From: Desulfobacterales bacterium | Lineage (GTDB): Bacteria > Desulfobacterota > Desulfobacteria > Desulfobacterales > Desulfatibacillaceae | Assembly (NCBI GenBank): GCA_020057225.1 | Contig: JAGVGH010000136.1 | Span: forward strand, 1 to 45,458 | Length of the DNA stretch: 45,458 nt | Direction: 5' to 3' | Part shown: one piece after another, positions 8,419-16,919 of the stretch | Numbering within the stretch: the first letter of the stretch is position 1 | Layout: the number at the start of each line of letters is the position of its first letter | The notes under the pieces: model-generated | The model's input: the letters and a program-made list of their open reading frames with translations, nothing else | Databases searched by the model: none | What the model was told of the DNA's origin: nothing | Made by a program: the position numbers and the translations under genes

Positions 8419-10082
8419 GCGCGAAACCCGGCCGCGAGAGCCAGGTTCCGGGGGCCATGGAACTCCTGGACGAGGCCGCGCACCTGTTGCGGGCAAGGCC
8501 CGCGGCTTTTTTGTTCTCTTACGCGGCCGGCACGCTTCCCTTTGTATTGGGCCTGTTATACTTTTGGGGAGACATGAGCACAAACGCCTTTGGCGCGGAG
8601 CATCTCACCGCCTCCGCCTTTGCCATGGCCGCGCTCTTTGTATGGATGAAAGTCTGGCACACGCGTTTTTCCCTGCTTCTGCATGAAACCGCCTCGGGCA
8701 TTCCCATGGGTCCCATGAGCCTTGGCCGCTGGTGGAAAATTACCGCGACCCAGACCTTTTTGCATGCCACAAGCCTTTTTGTCCTGCCTGTGGCGTTCCT
8801 GATCACCCTCCCCGCCGGATACTGCGTCGCGTTTTACCACAACGTCTCCCTCCTGGGGGACGGAAGGGAAGAGAGCCTTTTCTCTGTGGCGGAGGAAGCC
8901 TGGGCACAGGCCCGCCTGTGGCCGGGACAAAACCACACCGCGCTTCTCTGGCTCGCGTTGTTTTCCGTTCCTGTTCTCATCAACATCGCGGCGGCCCTGG
9001 CCGGGGCGCCCCACATGGCCAAAATGTTTCTGGGACTCGATTCCGCGTTTACCCTGGCCGGGCCGCGCTCCATCCTGAACACCACATGGCTCGCCGCGGT
9101 GTGCGCGCTCTCCTGGACGGTGATGACACCCCTGGTAAAAGCCTTTTACGTGCTACGGTGCTACCATGGGAAATCGCTCCGCACAGGCGCGGACCTTTCC
9201 CGCGCCCTCAAGCGGATTGCCGTGAAAAAATCCGTGGCGGCGTGCGCGCTGCTGGCTCTTCTGGCGGGCGCCGCCCTTTCCCCCGGTCTTTGCAGGGCGG
9301 CGGAGACGCTTTCTCCCCCGTCCGGAAAAGAGGCGTCTGTCCCGCCGGAGGAGCTTTCTAAAAGCCTTGATCAGGTGCTCTCCGAGCGCGCGTTTACCTG
9401 GCGCGTTCCCCAGGAGGAAAAACCTGTGGCGGAACAAGGAGCAATCGCTTCCTTTATCGGGTGGATAGCGGAACAACTCGGAGACGCCCTCAAATATCTG
9501 GGAGAGCGGATCGCCCGCCTTTACAACTGGATACGGAAACTTTTTCCTAAACGGAATCCGCAGGACAACGAAGAATCCGCCGGACTCAGCCCGGAAACCC
9601 TGCGGATTCTGGCCTTGATTATTCTTGCCCTGAGCGCTCTTGGACTTCTCTGGCTTGGGGTCCGCGCGCTGCGCGCGCGCCGGGCAAAGCCCGCGCTTGT
9701 CCCTGTTCCGGTCCCGCCCGCGCCCGACCTCATGGACGAGAAAACAACGGCCGCGGACCTGCCCGCGGGCGAATGGCTGACACTGGCCCGGGAGCTTCTT
9801 GCCCGGGGCGCGGCCCTCGAAGCCTTGCGCGCGTTTTATTTCGCGACCCTGGCATCCCTTGCGGACGCGCGCCTTGTCACCATCACCCAATACAAAACAA
9901 ACGGCGAGTACGCGGGCGAAGTCCGGCGCAGGGGACACGCCATTCCGGAGCTTCCCGGGGAGTTCGCCCGGCATGTCCAGGCTTTTGACCGGGCATGGTA
10001 TGGAAAACACGCCGTGGAAATGGACGAGGCGCGGAGCTTCGCGCTTCAGCATGAGAGGATAAGCGCCCTTGCCCTCCGCTAG
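8415..10082 (+). CDS. Polytopic membrane protein with C-terminal DUF4129 domain
   Basis: 555 aa from the ATG at 8415, preceded by GAGGAGG at 8400-8406; an in-frame ATG at 8397 is rejected. The N-terminal 290 residues have several membrane helices, including the stretch ending LLALLAGAALSPGLCRAAE. A soluble, probably extracytoplasmic region (300-385) is followed by one helix (LIILALSALGLLWLG). The C-terminal 100 residues match DUF4129 (ALEALRAFYFATLASLADAR ... TNGEYAGEVRRRG). Family knowledge: DUF4129 proteins sit next to MoxR and DUF58 genes in many bacteria and often carry transglutaminase-like partners; here the catalytic part is absent. Overlaps the next gene by 14 nt. Confidence 0.85.
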   Translation: MSAKPGRESQVPGAMELLDEAAHLLRARPAAFLFSYAAGTLPFVLGLLYFWGDMSTNAFGAEHLTASAFAMAALFVWMKVWHTRFSLLLHETASGIPMGPMSLGRWWKITATQTFLHATSLFVLPVAFLITLPAGYCVAFYHNVSLLGDGREESLFSVAEEAWAQARLWPGQNHTALLWLALFSVPVLINIAAALAGAPHMAKMFLGLDSAFTLAGPRSILNTTWLAAVCALSWTVMTPLVKAFYVLRCYHGKSLRTGADLSRALKRIAVKKSVAACALLALLAGAALSPGLCRAAETLSPPSGKEASVPPEELSKSLDQVLSERAFTWRVPQEEKPVAEQGAIASFIGWIAEQLGDALKYLGERIARLYNWIRKLFPKRNPQDNEESAGLSPETLRILALIILALSALGLLWLGVRALRARRAKPALVPVPVPPAPDLMDEKTTAADLPAGEWLTLARELLARGAALEALRAFYFATLASLADARLVTITQYKTNGEYAGEVRRRGHAIPELPGEFARHVQAFDRAWYGKHAVEMDEARSFALQHERISALALR

Positions 10083-11436
10083 CCGGACAACCCTCATTGG
10101 CCTTCTCGCGCTTGCCGTTGCCTTCCTGTACGGGATGCACCACCTGTTTTCCCTGCGCTTTGACAAGGGGGACATCTACCCTCCCTACTCGTCCCTGCGC
10201 TCCGACCCCTTGGGCGTCCGGGCTTTGTACGAGGCGTTCCGGCGGCTGCCGGGAGTCAGCGTGTCCCGCAATTCACGGCCGCTCGCAAAGCTCTCCCCGG
10301 AACCGGGCTGGACGGTGTTTTATCTGGGAGCCGGGGAATGGGATCTTTCCCGCCCGGAGACGGTTTCGGGTCTTGAGCGCCTCGCCGCCGCGGGCGCCCG
10401 TGTTGTGGTGGGCATGGGCCCCCTCTGGGCCGGGTATTGGACGGATTTTGAGGAAGACCAGGAAGAGGACGAGAGTGTGGAAGAGGAGCAGAAGGCCGCA
10501 AGGGGGAAGGGAGCCTGTCCCTTGCAAGACAAAACCAGCAGTTCCAAGGAAAAGAAGGAAAAAAACGGCGGTTTGGCCGGGGACAAGGCGTCCGCGCAGT
10601 CCAAGGAGTCCGGAAAGGAAGAGTCCGGCGAAAACCAAAAGTGCGGGGAGGGGGAAGCGGAGAACGGGAAGGAAGAGGATTCCCGGGCGGCCGCTGCCCG
10701 CTGGGGTCTTGTTAGCGCTAAAAACAGGGCGGATATTCCCCCCAAAGCCCTTTTGCAAGGCGGCTCTCCGGGGCTGCCCAAAGAAATCCCCTGGGGAGGC
10801 AGAACCTTCTTCAAAGACCCGCCCGGGTTTTGGGCTCCGGTTTATACCGCGGGCGGCAAACCTGTGGCCCTTGTCCGGAAATTCGGCAAAGGCTCCGTGG
10901 TGGCCCTGGCCGACACCTATCTTCTTTCCAACGAAGGTGTCTCCCGGCACCGCGCTCCGGAGTTTTTGACCTGGCTTGCGGGCCAAAGCGGCCGTCTGGT
11001 GTTTGACGAGTCCCACTTTGGGATACGACACCGGGAAAACACCATGACCCTTCTTCTCCGCCACAGGCTCCACGGCCTGTTCGCCGGCCTTTTTGTCTTC
11101 GCGTTCCTGTTCGCCTGGAAAAGCTCAACGCGCTTTCTCCCGGAAGAGGCGGAGGAGGAACGCCCCGGCTTTCTTTCCGCCACCGGGGCGCGGGACCACA
11201 CCCAGGGCCTTGCGTCGCTCCTGCGGCGCGAAGCGCCTCCGTCCCGGCTCCTTTCCCTGTGCTTCGAGGAATGGCGCTCCTCTTCGGGGATGCCGGAAAC
11301 AGAAATCCGGCGTCTTGTTGGCGCCATTGAAAAGGAACTGGGACCCGGGGCGCCCGCATCCCGGAATCCGGAAACGGCTGTCCAAGCCTACAACATGATC
11401 AGTGAAACACTTGGAAGGGAAAAGAGACGCGCATGA
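10069..11436 (+). CDS. DUF4350 membrane protein with a long acidic/basic insertion
   Basis: 455 aa from a TTG at 10069, preceded by GAGAGGA at 10053-10059. An N-terminal helix (LIGLLALAVAFLYGM) anchors a DUF4350 domain, a GATase-like Rossmann fold seen in YPPYSSLRSDPLGVRALYEA and the later VALADTYLLSNEGV. A second helix near 345-365 (LHGLFAGLFVFAFLFAW) precedes a cytoplasmic helical tail. Residues about 124-212 are an unusual low-complexity insertion of Glu, Lys, Ser and Gly between the two halves of the domain, probably disordered. Family knowledge: DUF4350 accompanies MoxR/DUF58/DUF4129 clusters, with unknown biochemistry. It overlaps the MoxR start by 4 nt. Confidence 0.85.
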   Translation: MPSASRTTLIGLLALAVAFLYGMHHLFSLRFDKGDIYPPYSSLRSDPLGVRALYEAFRRLPGVSVSRNSRPLAKLSPEPGWTVFYLGAGEWDLSRPETVSGLERLAAAGARVVVGMGPLWAGYWTDFEEDQEEDESVEEEQKAARGKGACPLQDKTSSSKEKKEKNGGLAGDKASAQSKESGKEESGENQKCGEGEAENGKEEDSRAAAARWGLVSAKNRADIPPKALLQGGSPGLPKEIPWGGRTFFKDPPGFWAPVYTAGGKPVALVRKFGKGSVVALADTYLLSNEGVSRHRAPEFLTWLAGQSGRLVFDESHFGIRHRENTMTLLLRHRLHGLFAGLFVFAFLFAWKSSTRFLPEEAEEERPGFLSATGARDHTQGLASLLRREAPPSRLLSLCFEEWRSSSGMPETEIRRLVGAIEKELGPGAPASRNPETAVQAYNMISETLGREKRRA

Positions 11437-12398
11437 GAGCGGACATGGAGGTTTTGGGAAGAGCAATGGCCGCCGCCCGGGCCGAGGTGGGAAAAGTGAT
11501 CATCGGGCAGGACGAGGCGGTGAACCAGGCCCTTGTCACCATTTTCACCAACAGCCACGCCTTGGTGGAAGGCGTGCCCGGCGTGGCCAAGACCCTCTTG
11601 GTCCGGACCCTGGCCCGGGTTCTGGGCTGCGGGTTTTCCCGCGTCCAGTTCACCCCGGACCTCATGCCCGCCGACATCACCGGAACCCACGTCTATAACA
11701 TGCAGACCGGGACTTTTTCCCTGGTCCGCGGCCCGGTGTTCACCACCTTCCTCCTTGCCGACGAGATCAACCGCGCGCCGGCCAAGACCCAAAGCGCCCT
11801 TCTGGAGGCCATGCAGGAGCGCTCTGTGACCATTGACAGGAAAACCCACAGGCTTTCCCCCAATTTCGCGGTGTTCGCCACCCAGAACCCTGTGGAGTAC
11901 GAGGGCACTTATCCTTTGCCCGAGGCGCAGAAGGACCGGTTTTTGTTAAAAATCAACATGGCCCCGCCGGAGCGGGAGCATGAGATCGAGCTTGCGGCAA
12001 GGACTCTGGGCCGGGAGAGCCCGGAGGCTGTTCTCGCCGCCGGGAGCGTTGCCCCGGTGATGGACGAGAAGACTTTGGAAGAGCTGCGGCGCGAGATGGA
12101 AAACATTCTGGTCCGGGACGAGTTGGTGGGGTACGTTGTGGAAATCGTGCGGGCGACCAGGTTCCACCCTTCGGTCCTGGTGGGCGGCGGGCCCCGGGCG
12201 ACCCAGGCCCTGCTGCTCGCGTCCCGGGCGCGCGCCGGAGTCGCGGGGAGGGATTTTATGACCCCTGACGATGTGAAGGAAATGGCGCGCGGGGTGCTGG
12301 AGCATCGTCTGGTGCTGCGTCCGGAGGTCGAGGTGGAGGGGCTCACGGTGTCCGAGGTGGTTTCCTCCATTCTGATGGACGTTCCGGTGCCGCGATGA
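11433..12398 (+). CDS. MoxR-family AAA+ ATPase
   Basis: 321 aa. Walker A is GVPGVAKT (47-54), Walker B ends LLADE with Asp110-Glu111, and sensor 1 is FATQNP near 148-153. A C-terminal lid domain follows with the family's ATQALLLASRARA and DVKEMARGVLEHR segments. Family knowledge: MoxR ATPases act as chaperone-like remodellers of proteins with von Willebrand A-type domains, usually encoded next door; the DUF58 gene that follows is the likely client. Starts in the preceding stop (ATGA) and ends overlapping the next start, so its level is tied to the whole operon. Confidence 0.95.
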   Translation: MRADMEVLGRAMAAARAEVGKVIIGQDEAVNQALVTIFTNSHALVEGVPGVAKTLLVRTLARVLGCGFSRVQFTPDLMPADITGTHVYNMQTGTFSLVRGPVFTTFLLADEINRAPAKTQSALLEAMQERSVTIDRKTHRLSPNFAVFATQNPVEYEGTYPLPEAQKDRFLLKINMAPPEREHEIELAARTLGRESPEAVLAAGSVAPVMDEKTLEELRREMENILVRDELVGYVVEIVRATRFHPSVLVGGGPRATQALLLASRARAGVAGRDFMTPDDVKEMARGVLEHRLVLRPEVEVEGLTVSEVVSSILMDVPVPR

Positions 12399-13762
12399 TT
12401 GCGCCGACAGAAAGGCTTTTGTTTCTCGCCGGGGCGGTTTTCACCCCCATGGCCATGGTGGCCGGGGCCGCCGGGGGAATTGCCGCGGCCGCCGCCGGGT
12501 GGGCCTGCGCTGTTCTTGTTGTCGCGGCCTGTGTGGACGCCTTTCTCGCCGCGGGAGCGCTCAAGGGCCTTTGGGTTGTTTTTCCGGAAACCGTTTCCCT
12601 GTCCAGGGGCAGGGAGGAGCATTTGCCTTTTCAGATTACAAACCAGGGGGCGCGGGCCCGGACCCTCCTCCTGGGCCTTTCCCTGCCTTCCGCGCTGTAT
12701 TCCCCCTGTCTGGACATGCGGGCGCCTGTGCCGCCCCGGGGAGAAGCCTTTGCCTTCAAATGGCCTGTGGTGGCCGGGCGCCAGGGCGACTGGCGGGTGG
12801 AGAAAATGGCGCTTTGGGGAAGGTCGCCTCTGGGCCTGTGGTCGGTGCGCGGGCTTGTGAACCCCGGCCTCGAGGTGCGCGTGTATCCCGGCCTTCACCA
12901 GGAGCGGCGCCATCTTGCCGCGCTTTTCTCCAGGGGTGCCCTGGGGTCCTCGTCGGTCCGCAGACTGGGCCAGGGCCGGGATTTCGAGCAGCTCAGGGAT
13001 TACATTCCCGGGGACTCTTTAGGGGACATCCACTGGAAGGTCATGGCCAAACGGGGCAGGCCCGTGACCAAAGTCTATCAGTTGGAGCGCACCCAGCGTC
13101 TTATGGTGGTGGTGGACGCCTCACGGCTCACCTCCCGCGAGGTGGAGCAGCTTGCCGCCCCTGGCCCGGACAGCGCTCCCGGCGCGGTTTTCCCCACCAC
13201 CATGCTGGACAGATACGCCACCGCGGCCCTGGTGCTGGGTCTCGCGGCCCGGCGCCAGGCGGACCTTTTCGGCGTGCTCGCCTACAGCGACCGCGTGCAG
13301 GGCTTTGTCCCGGCCAAAGGCGGACTGGCACAGTACAACGCGTGCCGGGAAGCGCTCCACCACCTGAAACCTGAAACCGTCTCCCCGGATTTCGCCGAGG
13401 TGTTCTCCTTTATCGGCAACCGCGTGCGCCGCCGCACCCTTCTGGTGTTCCTCACCAATCTGGCCGAGGGAACCATGGCGGAGAGTTTCCTGCGCCATGT
13501 CCAAATCGCGGCCCGCCGCCATCTGGTGCTCGTGGCCATGCTCCGTCCGGAGAACGCCCGGCCCCTTTTCCACGCCCCGGACGCGCGGCGCCTGGAGGAT
13601 CTCCACGACCGCCTTGCCGGGCATTTTTTCTGGGCGGGACTCAGGGAAACCCGAAAGCGCTTCGAGCGCATGGGCGTAGGCTTTGCCCTTCTGGACAATG
13701 AAAAAATGGCGGCCCAGCTTGTGACCCGCTATCTCACCATCAAGCAAAGGCAGACTCTGTGA
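12395..13762 (+). CDS. DUF58 domain protein (vWA-like, MoxR partner)
   Basis: 455 aa. Two N-terminal membrane helices (about 8-50) precede a beta-rich domain. The DUF58 signature is clear near 195-230: GRDFEQLRDYIPGD then IHWKVMAKRGRPV. It is followed by a vWA-like strand LMVVVDASR with the DxS of a MIDAS-like site, and a long Rossmann-like remainder (RRRTLLVFLTNLAEGTM). Family knowledge: DUF58 proteins are membrane-anchored vWA-like partners of MoxR ATPases; roles in envelope stress and maturation of other proteins are reported for relatives. It overlaps MoxR and the next gene by 4 nt each. Confidence 0.92.
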   Translation: MIAPTERLLFLAGAVFTPMAMVAGAAGGIAAAAAGWACAVLVVAACVDAFLAAGALKGLWVVFPETVSLSRGREEHLPFQITNQGARARTLLLGLSLPSALYSPCLDMRAPVPPRGEAFAFKWPVVAGRQGDWRVEKMALWGRSPLGLWSVRGLVNPGLEVRVYPGLHQERRHLAALFSRGALGSSSVRRLGQGRDFEQLRDYIPGDSLGDIHWKVMAKRGRPVTKVYQLERTQRLMVVVDASRLTSREVEQLAAPGPDSAPGAVFPTTMLDRYATAALVLGLAARRQADLFGVLAYSDRVQGFVPAKGGLAQYNACREALHHLKPETVSPDFAEVFSFIGNRVRRRTLLVFLTNLAEGTMAESFLRHVQIAARRHLVLVAMLRPENARPLFHAPDARRLEDLHDRLAGHFFWAGLRETRKRFERMGVGFALLDNEKMAAQLVTRYLTIKQRQTL

Positions 13763-14850
13763 TCGTTGACCTCAAACGGTTTATCAAAGAGGAACAACCC
13801 TTCTGGACCGAGCTGGAGGAGGTTTTGGAGCGGCGCGTCAAGGATCCGGACAGAACCATGGATATTCCGGAACTCCGCCGGTTTCACTACCTTTACCAGC
13901 GCGCCTCCGCGGACCTCTCCCGAATCGCCACCTTTTCCTCGGAAAAAAACATCCGGATGTATCTGGAAGGGCTTGTGGCCCAGGCCTATGGGGAGATTCA
14001 CGAAGGCAGGGGAAGGCACTGGCGGCCTAAGCCCATGCGCTGGTTTTTGGTCCGCTTCCCGGAAACCTTCCGCGCCCATATCAGGGCGTTTGCCCTGGCG
14101 GTCTTCGTGACCCTGTTAGGCGCGGTGTTTGGCGCCGGGGCGCTGGGGATGGACGAGGAGGCCAGGGAGGCGCTCATGCCTTTTGAGCATCTTTGGGGAA
14201 ATCCCGGCGACCGGGTGGCCATGGAGGAACAGTCAGAAGGGGAAGACATGGCGGGGCATCACGCCTCCTTTGCGTCGGAACTGCTGACCCACAATATTCA
14301 GGTCTCCATTCTGGCCATGGGCGCGGGGATTTCCTGGGGCATTGGCACGTTGTTAATCCTTCTGACCAACGGCGTGATACTGGGCGCGGTGTGCGCGGAC
14401 TATATCCTTGCCGGGGAGGGGGTTTTTCTGGCGGGCTGGCTTTTGCCCCACGGCGTGGTCGAGATTCCGGCCATCCTCATTGCCGCGCAGGCGGGTCTTG
14501 TGCTGGCCGGGGCGGTTATCGGGAGCGGGGCGCGGGAGAACCTTTCCGCGCGCCTTGTCCGCGTTTCCGGCGATTTGGTGACGCTGGCGGGCGGCATGGC
14601 GGTGATGCTGGTCTGGGCGGGAATCATCGAGAGCTTCCTTTCCCAGTATCACGCTCCGGTGCTGCCGTACTCTGTGAAAATCGGTTTTGGCTGCGCGGAG
14701 CTTTGTGTGCTGGTGCTGTTTTTGTCCAAATCCGGCGAGGCGTTTTACGCAAAGGCCGCGCGGGTGATACGGGTTCCCGGCCCGGTGTCCCGGCTCGGCG
14801 CGAGGCTCATGGCCGCGCGGACGCGGAGGAGGGCGGGCTATGGACGTTAG
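13759..14850 (+). CDS. SpoIIM-like (stage II sporulation protein M family) membrane protein
   Basis: 363 aa from a GTG at 13759 that overlaps the preceding stop. The soluble N-terminus starts DLKRFIKEEQPFWTELE and includes the family's YLYQRASADLSRI segment near residues 45-60. Five or so membrane helices follow, with the conserved glycine-rich ISWGIGTLLILLTNGVILGA and LLPHGVVEIPAILIAAQAGL stretches. Family knowledge: SpoIIM homologues outside sporulating Firmicutes occur beside RDD, MoxR and DUF58 genes; in Bacillus SpoIIM scaffolds peptidoglycan hydrolases. Non-sporulation use is likely here. Overlaps the next gene by 11 nt. Confidence 0.9.
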   Translation: MIVDLKRFIKEEQPFWTELEEVLERRVKDPDRTMDIPELRRFHYLYQRASADLSRIATFSSEKNIRMYLEGLVAQAYGEIHEGRGRHWRPKPMRWFLVRFPETFRAHIRAFALAVFVTLLGAVFGAGALGMDEEAREALMPFEHLWGNPGDRVAMEEQSEGEDMAGHHASFASELLTHNIQVSILAMGAGISWGIGTLLILLTNGVILGAVCADYILAGEGVFLAGWLLPHGVVEIPAILIAAQAGLVLAGAVIGSGARENLSARLVRVSGDLVTLAGGMAVMLVWAGIIESFLSQYHAPVLPYSVKIGFGCAELCVLVLFLSKSGEAFYAKAARVIRVPGPVSRLGARLMAARTRRRAGYGR

Positions 14851-15598
14851 GCGGAACACGGTGGTGGCGCGGACGCCCGAGGGCGTGAGTTTTTCCCTCG
14901 AACTGGCCGGTCCTGTTTCCCGGTGCATGGCGTTTTTGCTGGACATCTGCTGTGTAATGGCCATGCAGGCGGTTGCGGGCAAAGCCGCGTCGCTCATGGG
15001 CATCCTGAGCATGGACATGGCGTCCGGGTTTGCCGTTGTTTCCTATTTTGTTCTGTCCATGGGTTACGGAATGCTCACGGAGTGGGCGTGGCGCGGGCAG
15101 ACTTTGGGCAAGCGGCTTTTAAGGCTAAGAGTCATGGACGCGGACGGGCTTGCGCTTACGTTTCCGCAAATCGCCTTGAGGAACCTGTTGCGGCCGGTGG
15201 ACGCCCTGCCCGCCATGTATCTGGCGGGAGGCCTGTGCATGCTGGCCACGCGGCGCGCCCAGCGCCTGGGGGATATTGCGGCGCGGACCATTGTGGTGCG
15301 CGCGCGGGAGACGAAAGAGCCGGACCTGGACGGGCTGTTGCCGGACAAGTACAATTCTCTCAGGAGGATTCCCCATCTTGCGGCGCGGCTCAGGCAGCGG
15401 GTCGGGGTGGAGGCGGCGGGAATTGCCCTGTCGGCCTTGACGCGGAGGGACGGGATGAATCCGGAGGACAGGGTTCGCCTTTTTGCGGAGATAGCGGCTT
15501 ATTTCAAAGAGACGGTGACGTTTCCGCCGGAGGCGACAGAGGGTTTGTCAGACGAGCGGTATGTGAAAAACGTGGTGGATGTGCTGTACCGGACGTGA
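14840..15598 (+). CDS. RDD family membrane protein
   Basis: 252 aa, last gene of the operon. The domain begins VSRCMAFLLDICCVMAMQA near residue 30, with the Arg and Asp that name the family, and continues through EWAWRGQTLGKRLLRLRV, a highly conserved RDD segment, to QIALRNLLRPVDALP. The C-terminal 90 residues are soluble and helical. Family knowledge: RDD proteins are small inner-membrane proteins; some have been linked to ion transport. It is the second RDD protein of the operon, the first being fused to GYF_2 at 5566. Confidence 0.92.
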   Translation: MDVRRNTVVARTPEGVSFSLELAGPVSRCMAFLLDICCVMAMQAVAGKAASLMGILSMDMASGFAVVSYFVLSMGYGMLTEWAWRGQTLGKRLLRLRVMDADGLALTFPQIALRNLLRPVDALPAMYLAGGLCMLATRRAQRLGDIAARTIVVRARETKEPDLDGLLPDKYNSLRRIPHLAARLRQRVGVEAAGIALSALTRRDGMNPEDRVRLFAEIAAYFKETVTFPPEATEGLSDERYVKNVVDVLYRT

Positions 15599-15659
15599 GG
15601 TGTGCCGGACACCACACGGCCCGCTTGACACACAGTTCTAACTCCTAAACCGGCGGATC

Positions 15660-15870
15660 CGGAGAATTCAGGAGTCAGGAGATAGAATAATAGGGAGAAA
15701 GACCCTGTTTTGCTCAAATTTTTTTGCTATAAATGGGCCTTTCTCCTCATAGCAGCCGCAGTGCGGCAAGGTTTTTGAGGTAGCCTGGGGTTTCAACCCC
15801 AGGGCCATGGCTCAGACATTATCAGCGCAAAAAACGCGGATAATCCGGACATAGAATCCAACTTCCGCCC
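15660..15870 (+). repeat. Dispersed ~200-bp intergenic repeat, copy A
   Basis: Copy A runs from CGGAGAATTCAGGAGTCAGG to GGATAATCCGGACATAGAAT. Landmarks shared with copies at 24564-24760 and 42605-42767 are GCAGCCGC..TGCGGCAAGG, TAGCCTGGGGTTTCAACCCC and a terminal inverted unit around GCGCAAAAAACGCGGATAA. It fills most of the gap between the RDD gene and the rRNA methyltransferase and ends just before the latter's ribosome-binding site. Confidence 0.8.
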
Positions 15871-15889
15871 ATAAACCCTGGAGGCTTGT

Positions 15890-16636
15890 GTGAGGGAAAC
15901 CCTGCTTGGCAGGCACAGCGTGCTCGAGGCGCTCCGCGCCGGGCGCCGCCAAATGTTCTGCGTCCACGTCGAAAAAGTCGGCCGTAAAGGCCCCCCCTCC
16001 GATGTCCTGGACCTCGCCAAGGAGCGCGGCGTTCCCGTCCGCTTCGAGGAAGGCTCCTTTTTCGCGGGCCAGGAGGGCGGCGGACGGCGGTTCGCCCTGG
16101 ACGCCGGACCCTATCCTGAAATCCCCTTGGACGACCTTGTGGACGCTGTGCGCGCGGAAACCTCCCCGGCCCTTGTTCTGGTGCTGGACGGCATCGTGGA
16201 CCCCCGGAATTTCGGCGCTCTCATCCGCACCGCCCTGTGCGCGGGTGTCTCCGGCATTGTTGTTCCCAAAGACAACAGCGCGCCCTCTTCCCCGGCGGCC
16301 TCCCGGGCCTCCGCGGGCGCCCTGGAGCACGCGCGGGTGGCCAGGGTGAACAACCTGGTCCGGGCCTTGTATATCCTTAAAGAAGCGGGCCTGTGGGTTT
16401 ACGGCGCGGCCGCGGACGGGGACACCGCCCTCTGGGAGGCAAACCTCACGGGTCCGGCGGCCCTGTGTCTGGGAGGGGAGGGCAAGGGGCTGAGACGCCT
16501 TGTGAGGGAAACCTGCGACGTGCTGCTCTCCATTCCCCAGGAAGGACCGCTGGACTCCCTGAACGCCTCGGTGGCCGGCGCCCTGTGCATGTACGAGGCC
16601 TTCCGCCAGCGCAGGGCCGCGGGACGCGGCGCGTAA
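15890..16636 (+). CDS. rlmB: SpoU/TrmH-type RNA 2'-O-methyltransferase, RlmB-like
   Basis: 248 aa from a GTG at 15890, preceded by GGAGG at 15880-15884. The N-terminal substrate-binding domain has the RlmB-style GRHSVLEALRAGRRQMF (7-23). The SPOUT catalytic domain has motif 1 DGIVDPRNFGALIRTA, motif 2 LCLGGEGKGLRRLV and motif 3 SIPQEGPLDSLNASVAGAL, which together form the knotted SAM site. Family knowledge: RlmB methylates the ribose of G2251 in 23S rRNA; a tRNA target cannot be excluded from sequence alone. It stands alone between repeat elements. Confidence 0.9.
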   Translation: MRETLLGRHSVLEALRAGRRQMFCVHVEKVGRKGPPSDVLDLAKERGVPVRFEEGSFFAGQEGGGRRFALDAGPYPEIPLDDLVDAVRAETSPALVLVLDGIVDPRNFGALIRTALCAGVSGIVVPKDNSAPSSPAASRASAGALEHARVARVNNLVRALYILKEAGLWVYGAAADGDTALWEANLTGPAALCLGGEGKGLRRLVRETCDVLLSIPQEGPLDSLNASVAGALCMYEAFRQRRAAGRGA

Positions 16637-16714
16637 TCCCGGGCAATCCTATTTCCACCTTGGTATTTTTCAGAGAATACTAAACCTTTAACAGTTAAAA
16701 ATGTAGTTTTAAAA

Positions 16715-16860
16715 CGTAGGCCCGGTGGTTCCGCGCGCCCCAGGAGGATTCGTTGTGGCAAATGCGTTGTTCGCGCGCGGGTTCACCCGACAAGCCATTC
16801 CACGAAGACCATGACAGTGTCGGGTGAACCTGCGCTTCGCGCAGAACCACCCGGCCTACG
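16715..16860. repeat. Paired inverted REP-like element (GGTTCACCC family), copy 1
   Basis: A 146-bp palindromic element begins CGTAGGCCCGGTGGTTC and ends GAACCACCCGGCCTACG. Each half also contains an inner hairpin (for example TGCGCTTCGCGCA) and a GGTTCACCCGACA / TGTCGGGTGAACC pair, in the style of a BIME. Related units lie in 34099-34247, at 39955-40032 and at 45396-45458. The other bases of the 16637-16919 gap are AT-rich and show no gene. Confidence 0.75.
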
Positions 16861-16919
16861 CATGAATCTGTTGTTTAAAGTCGCCAAAGCAGAACTATAA
16901 CAAGACAAGAGAGGAAACC

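Noticed and set aside
16655-16680. CTTGGTAT similarity to the end of the TGATACCAA element
   Set aside because: Only seven or eight bases match and there is no opposite end nearby.
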